Assembly: GCA_946401765.1 (NCBI GenBank)
Contig: CAMIVJ010000126.1
Location: 1-7,348 of the forward strand
Direction of reading: 5' to 3'
Origin: an uncultured bacterium
Lineage (GTDB): Bacteria > Verrucomicrobiota > Kiritimatiellia > RFP12 > UBA1067
Length of the DNA stretch: 7,348 bases
The position numbers and the translations under genes were made by a program. The number at the start of each line of letters is the position of its first letter. Position 1 is the first letter of the stretch. Below, piece by piece: positions 7,001 to 7,348 of this stretch. Under the pieces are notes generated by a model. The model saw nothing but the letters and a program-made list of their open reading frames with translations. It was not told the DNA's origin and searched no databases.

Positions 7001-7348
7001 TATCGTGTCGCCTATTTCGCATACAGTCATCGCGACTGCAAGGTTGTCGTAGCCGGTTTCGCCGATCGTAACCACATTGGAGAGGAGGCGCAGCGACACG
7101 TCCTCGAACACGTTGGCCACGTCCTTGTTGAGAGTGTCGGACTGCCTGAACTGGAAATAATACTCGCCGGCCTGCAGCGTGACGTCGCCAAAGAAGGTCT
7201 GCAGTCCCGCCATGGTGGACGTGACGCTGCCCACTTCCGTGACAACCCCGTTGCCATCGACGAACTCCACGTATGTGGTGGCACCTAGGTACGATCCGGG
7301 ACGGCCCGCGTACTTGAACGACGCCCGGTAGCGGCCTGCAGATTGGAT
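593..7348 (-). CDS. Giant secreted beta-strand-repeat protein with binding-type N-terminal units and two PA14-like domains (5' partial)
   Basis: The frame is open from the window edge to a TAG at 595-593, giving 2251 visible residues; the true start and signal peptide lie outside. A GTG at 7270 is in frame, but 26 open codons precede it, no Shine-Dalgarno is visible, and those codons match a later repeat, so it is internal. Layout by visible residue: about 1-526, two tandem binding-plus-beta units; 533-984 and 988-1762, two beta-helix-like modules rich in Gly, Thr, Val and Ala; 1763-2091, two PA14-like domains; 2092-2251, a C-terminal cap ending GGFTLILR. Passenger-associated (PATR-like) strands are recognisable at 831-865 and 1108-1139. 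No catalytic domain, membrane segment, LPXTG motif or autotransporter barrel is seen. Proteins of this build are usually exported adhesins or glycan-capture fibres; that role is inferred here. No frameshift or internal stop was found. The coding call is very sure, the function uncertain. Confidence 0.95.
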   Translation of the reverse strand: MQSAGRYRASFKYAGRPGSYLGATTYVEFVDGNGVVTEVGSVTSTMAGLQTFFGDVTLQAGEYYFQFRQSDTLNKDVANVFEDVSLRLLSNVVTIGETGYDNLAVAMTVCEIGDTISYHAYGSDDGELSGATIVWSGHMPTIHTVGTLTFSGANTLTVYASHPGTYTLFSAGSIVMAQDATLALDTPVTDGLVRTLTVGATAVTLEVALDPNRTEMVINGDFDLPGTSAGTVQEQAPLWSYSYATGGFVVPWWNYPSYEEFGYCAGITSATGTWLAAGQTNGGVYSFYGQREIAGVPLLSQDFGATPAGVYRFSFNYATRPGHTSCIWNARVLKEGAAIHSMKMVEISNTAFQNKATIISIGAAGSYGLEFLHQSPDGGDRSVVIDDIHFTRVELPGWSIIDEVTCFSGTAEVPAQSFIDGDALFASGATISTYADRFLPSLRVDGALSVRGPVTITLPESYTTEEGYFKIIEAKSMTLENGAYFVLDPNCRFWDAETGANYAYQAELVTTDRAVYLHLYNVQPSGNNYYKPAHLRGNDLWTTAANWVRGHTPQSGDGNILFNHPGTLVFNGAYSNSANLHFYVRSGINEPLVFDATDDAYGYDFGAGGDYFHGVQGNGCAGWMEFRRGTYGFRTMYVNGTGNAGYETVARVDITGATLNLSSSMQFGYSVDALSELNMSAGSLTLANDYNTTINARSMHRLRLTGGKISVNNFQAAAQNSAVFDGEITDGELEARTSLKIGFPNAVGSRSLLRVKGGKVRAADIVTFPGRAEFLFDGGTLSPYATSAAWLEATSNLTVVAGKNAIVDTEGLNVTWCTTLQDDAGGANFGFVKRGDGALTAGKAQTISGTVAVEKGSLVVPAGTFAATAATVSPGATLSLVDGAAATFALQSLVLEGGAVIAVDATAEGGDTFAAANLDISAASVSSPIVVNVSPVGFAELPVGVTYTVIASGVGDADIAKFMVAGVDADLAVVDGALVMSNSGREKVSVEWNGAASDGGKWSTGGNWVGGTSPLNGDTAVFNLAGSGTTLFDKIGLALGCVHFPATAGQYVHEGTDSLRVTRAVTNLSSNVQTFKMPVSLGISGHEAEVNTVGDLVLTGDVVTVASTLVKKGAGTLAIPDRGLMSAGDVVIEEGTLRIDEHTGDETTKRAGETPYSITVKDGARLDVNVSGGNGVFAASEPTHGRAVVVEGAGPDGAGALYNSNHEVTWGAFFSQVTLTGDTKVGGGHLSVRGLDGSALAGSQISGEQYTLTLDNSLDTHGFNFHSTEFNLKRVNVTGKTQFEQPLKGTVQEGFNFYDGSYLRFWTTSVPETIPLSVEPGAAVTFEAGSAANSVNGTFTVGEGATVNATAAQPLVFYGPVVSAGTFVQVSGNIYFAGPSLSSGGTYTANGNHLWFAGSINSPESEITIGDSAGIVVFGDDNKAPGTGLPKLAKINASTVREVRIMPRASVTVDGDLYSEVVGAAVNLVAIDSVEAAAPVTLKDATWNLQKDFYLGAYNRSGHFVIGEGATVTVPGVLYTSYNNSAPQETYLEVARGGTLNWTEADKNGFHIGRGTSNDTTCKPQRVAVTGGTLNADNGTVLVGVDCSYNYFDLIDGYFSPRQIEIRHRNNYRGVWGKAHEELFTQKGGTFALGRGGMRSTWPNWEKPHANLQGGVLKARENFANKYGYMNIQFGSSPMEGGEYEIDLNGQNVDWNAPLLGTADVTISGQGLFTSAAALQSIPLGHWYVAAAQSVGLMGAAGFAGGLTLAPGANAQLSIEGEGLVEWAMFNTDQLADLNAMKGFTGICPYVSTTLAHVHKSYTGEGTKPMGNNTGFIYRGQFLVEDGKAGTWCFAGTYDDNIWLEIDGQEVLTGTAHDNVGKGSADLTAGWHDFRVIVRDGTGDQGPRLDAWKTAGMGLGWSNNPNVSGSEAPGDYARFDTSTLTMRLPQASTSRTGVRMRTVGASGTGNASTYMNDDLVFTRCDCVTNTLDVLLSAEPAGGTTARFDGYFLVPEENVGEWSFTGCYDDRIALKVDGVLVFATTAHNVAQSGTATLTAGWHRFCIYTTDTGGGWGGNVTDDNGVTCGVKTKPANGEKTLAFSGDNFRIAYSAQDAQKFCAAGLGGVTTLGEGSVLVNRDGVSLNGGCPIYGTLAGAGALDGFFRFVGEDSTLSVAGAGGRLTAAPNFDDVVNSDCMSGLAKINASFPEVKPNAPRYALGPAGSLTAQEAKAIDVTVTLPGGATADDWYATVVNGRLSIVNPHPGGFTLILR
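1076..1405 (-). other. PA14-like domain 2 of the giant protein
   Basis: Visible residues about 1982-2091. YDDRIALKVDG lies at 2007-2017 and LTAGWHRF near 2036-2043. Both are displaced by exactly 169 residues from the same motifs in domain 1, so the two cores align without gaps over that span. Between these motifs both copies have TAH-x-V followed by a G-x-A-x-L strand. A Gly-rich loop (DTGGGWGG) follows in this copy. It appears to be an old internal duplication, since the DNA of the two copies has diverged clearly. Confidence 0.75.
1571..2062 (-). other. PA14-like domain 1 of the giant protein
   Basis: Visible residues about 1763-1926, core 1814-1887. The core carries G-x-W-x-F-x-G, then YDDNIWLEIDG at 1838-1848, then TAHDNV and LTAGWHDFRV near 1867-1876. 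The DD...L-x-I-D-G pattern matches the PA14 superfamily (compare DDGxxLxIDG). In characterised PA14 lectins, paired Asp residues help bind calcium and sugar; calcium-dependent glycan binding here is inference. A segment rich in Trp and Gly follows before the second copy. Confidence 0.75.
2063..4387 (-). other. Beta-helix-like stalk module 2 of the giant protein
   Basis: Visible residues 988-1762. The same opening pattern recurs more clearly: W992, W1002, N1007-W1008, then GDTAVFN. The best PATR-like strand pair of the window is at 1108-1139 (LVKKGAGTLAI ... VVIEEGTLRI). Later stretches repeat short strands such as VTGGTLNA, KGGTFALG and QGGVLKA, suggesting about two dozen or more turns. It is longer than module 1 and leads directly into the PA14-like pair. 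The role is probably structural; no catalytic residues stand out. Confidence 0.65.
4397..5752 (-). other. Beta-helix-like stalk module 1 of the giant protein
   Basis: Visible residues 533-984. The module opens with a Trp...Asn-Trp...Gly-Asp-Gly-Asn pattern (W541, N546-W547), typical of the start of autotransporter-associated beta-strand regions. It continues with short strands punctuated by Gly turns (GGKISV, GGKVRA, GGTLSP). A PATR-like stretch lies at 831-865 (VKRGDGALT ... VEKGSLVV). The module closes with a strand pair ending VDGALVMS. The likely structure is a right-handed beta-helix or beta-solenoid spacer outside the cell. Confidence 0.65.
5771..7348 (-). repeat. Two tandem ~303-residue units (binding-type beta-sandwich plus beta-strand segment) in the giant protein
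   Basis: Visible residues 1-526 hold two related units. The first is cut by the window edge. Y-R-x-S-F-x-Y-A-x-R-P-G occurs at about residues 7-18 and again at about 311-322, an offset of 304. Each sandwich ends in a similar strand (FEDVSLR near 82-88; IDDIHFTRVE near 385-394). Each is then followed by a segment of the type G-x-Y/F...A-x-S...L-x-P (near 164-210 and 467-517), offset about 302. The second unit opens with NGDFDLPG near residue 219, a motif common at the start of DUF642/CBM4_9-like galactose-binding folds. Further copies may lie upstream. Glycan binding is inferred from fold resemblance only. Confidence 0.7.

Noticed and set aside
7268..7270. GTG as the start codon of the giant gene
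   Set aside because: The frame stays open for 26 more codons to the window edge, there is no Shine-Dalgarno, and those codons match the YRxSFxYAxRPG repeat, so the start is further upstream.
593..7348. Classical type V autotransporter
   Set aside because: The passenger-type repeats are present, but no C-terminal beta-barrel domain follows; the protein ends in a short cap after the PA14-like pair.
593..7348. CRISPR array or DNA-level tandem repeats
   Set aside because: The repeats are at protein level and have diverged in DNA; no regularly spaced identical repeats of CRISPR length were seen.

Overview
The window looks like chromosomal DNA from a GC-rich (roughly 60% or more) Gram-negative bacterium, most plausibly of the Planctomycetes-Verrucomicrobia-Chlamydiae group, such as a gut-type Kiritimatiellota, Verrucomicrobiota or Lentisphaerota. 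This assignment is inference. It rests on a giant secreted-type beta-strand-repeat protein lying next to a secreted DUF1080 (3-keto-disaccharide hydrolase family) protein, and on a promoter of ordinary sigma-70 type rather than the Bacteroidota type. No rRNA, tRNA, CRISPR array, transposase or other mobile element was seen.

Both real genes are on the minus strand and both run off the window. From right to left: positions 7348-593 are the C-terminal 2251 residues of a giant extracellular protein whose N-terminus lies beyond 7348. Residue numbers for it count from the first visible codon (7348-7346). It shows two tandem ~303-residue units, each a carbohydrate-binding-like beta-sandwich plus a beta-strand segment. 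Two long beta-helix-like stalk modules follow, each opening with an Asn-Trp motif and carrying passenger-type (PATR-like) repeats. Two PA14-like domains exactly 169 residues apart come next, then a short C-terminal cap. Positions 592-388 are a 205-base intergenic spacer. It holds a perfect 9-bp inverted repeat (possible terminator), a near-consensus sigma-70 promoter and a ribosome binding site. Positions 387-1 are the first 129 residues of a DUF1080-family protein with a signal peptide; its 3' end is missing.

The two genes probably share a theme of extracellular glycan handling: the giant protein looks like a surface or secreted adhesin/glycan-capture fibre, and the small one like a secreted or periplasmic enzyme acting on oxidised sugars. 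The strong promoter between them suggests the DUF1080 gene has its own transcription start, so they need not be an operon. The function of the giant protein is not known from sequence alone.
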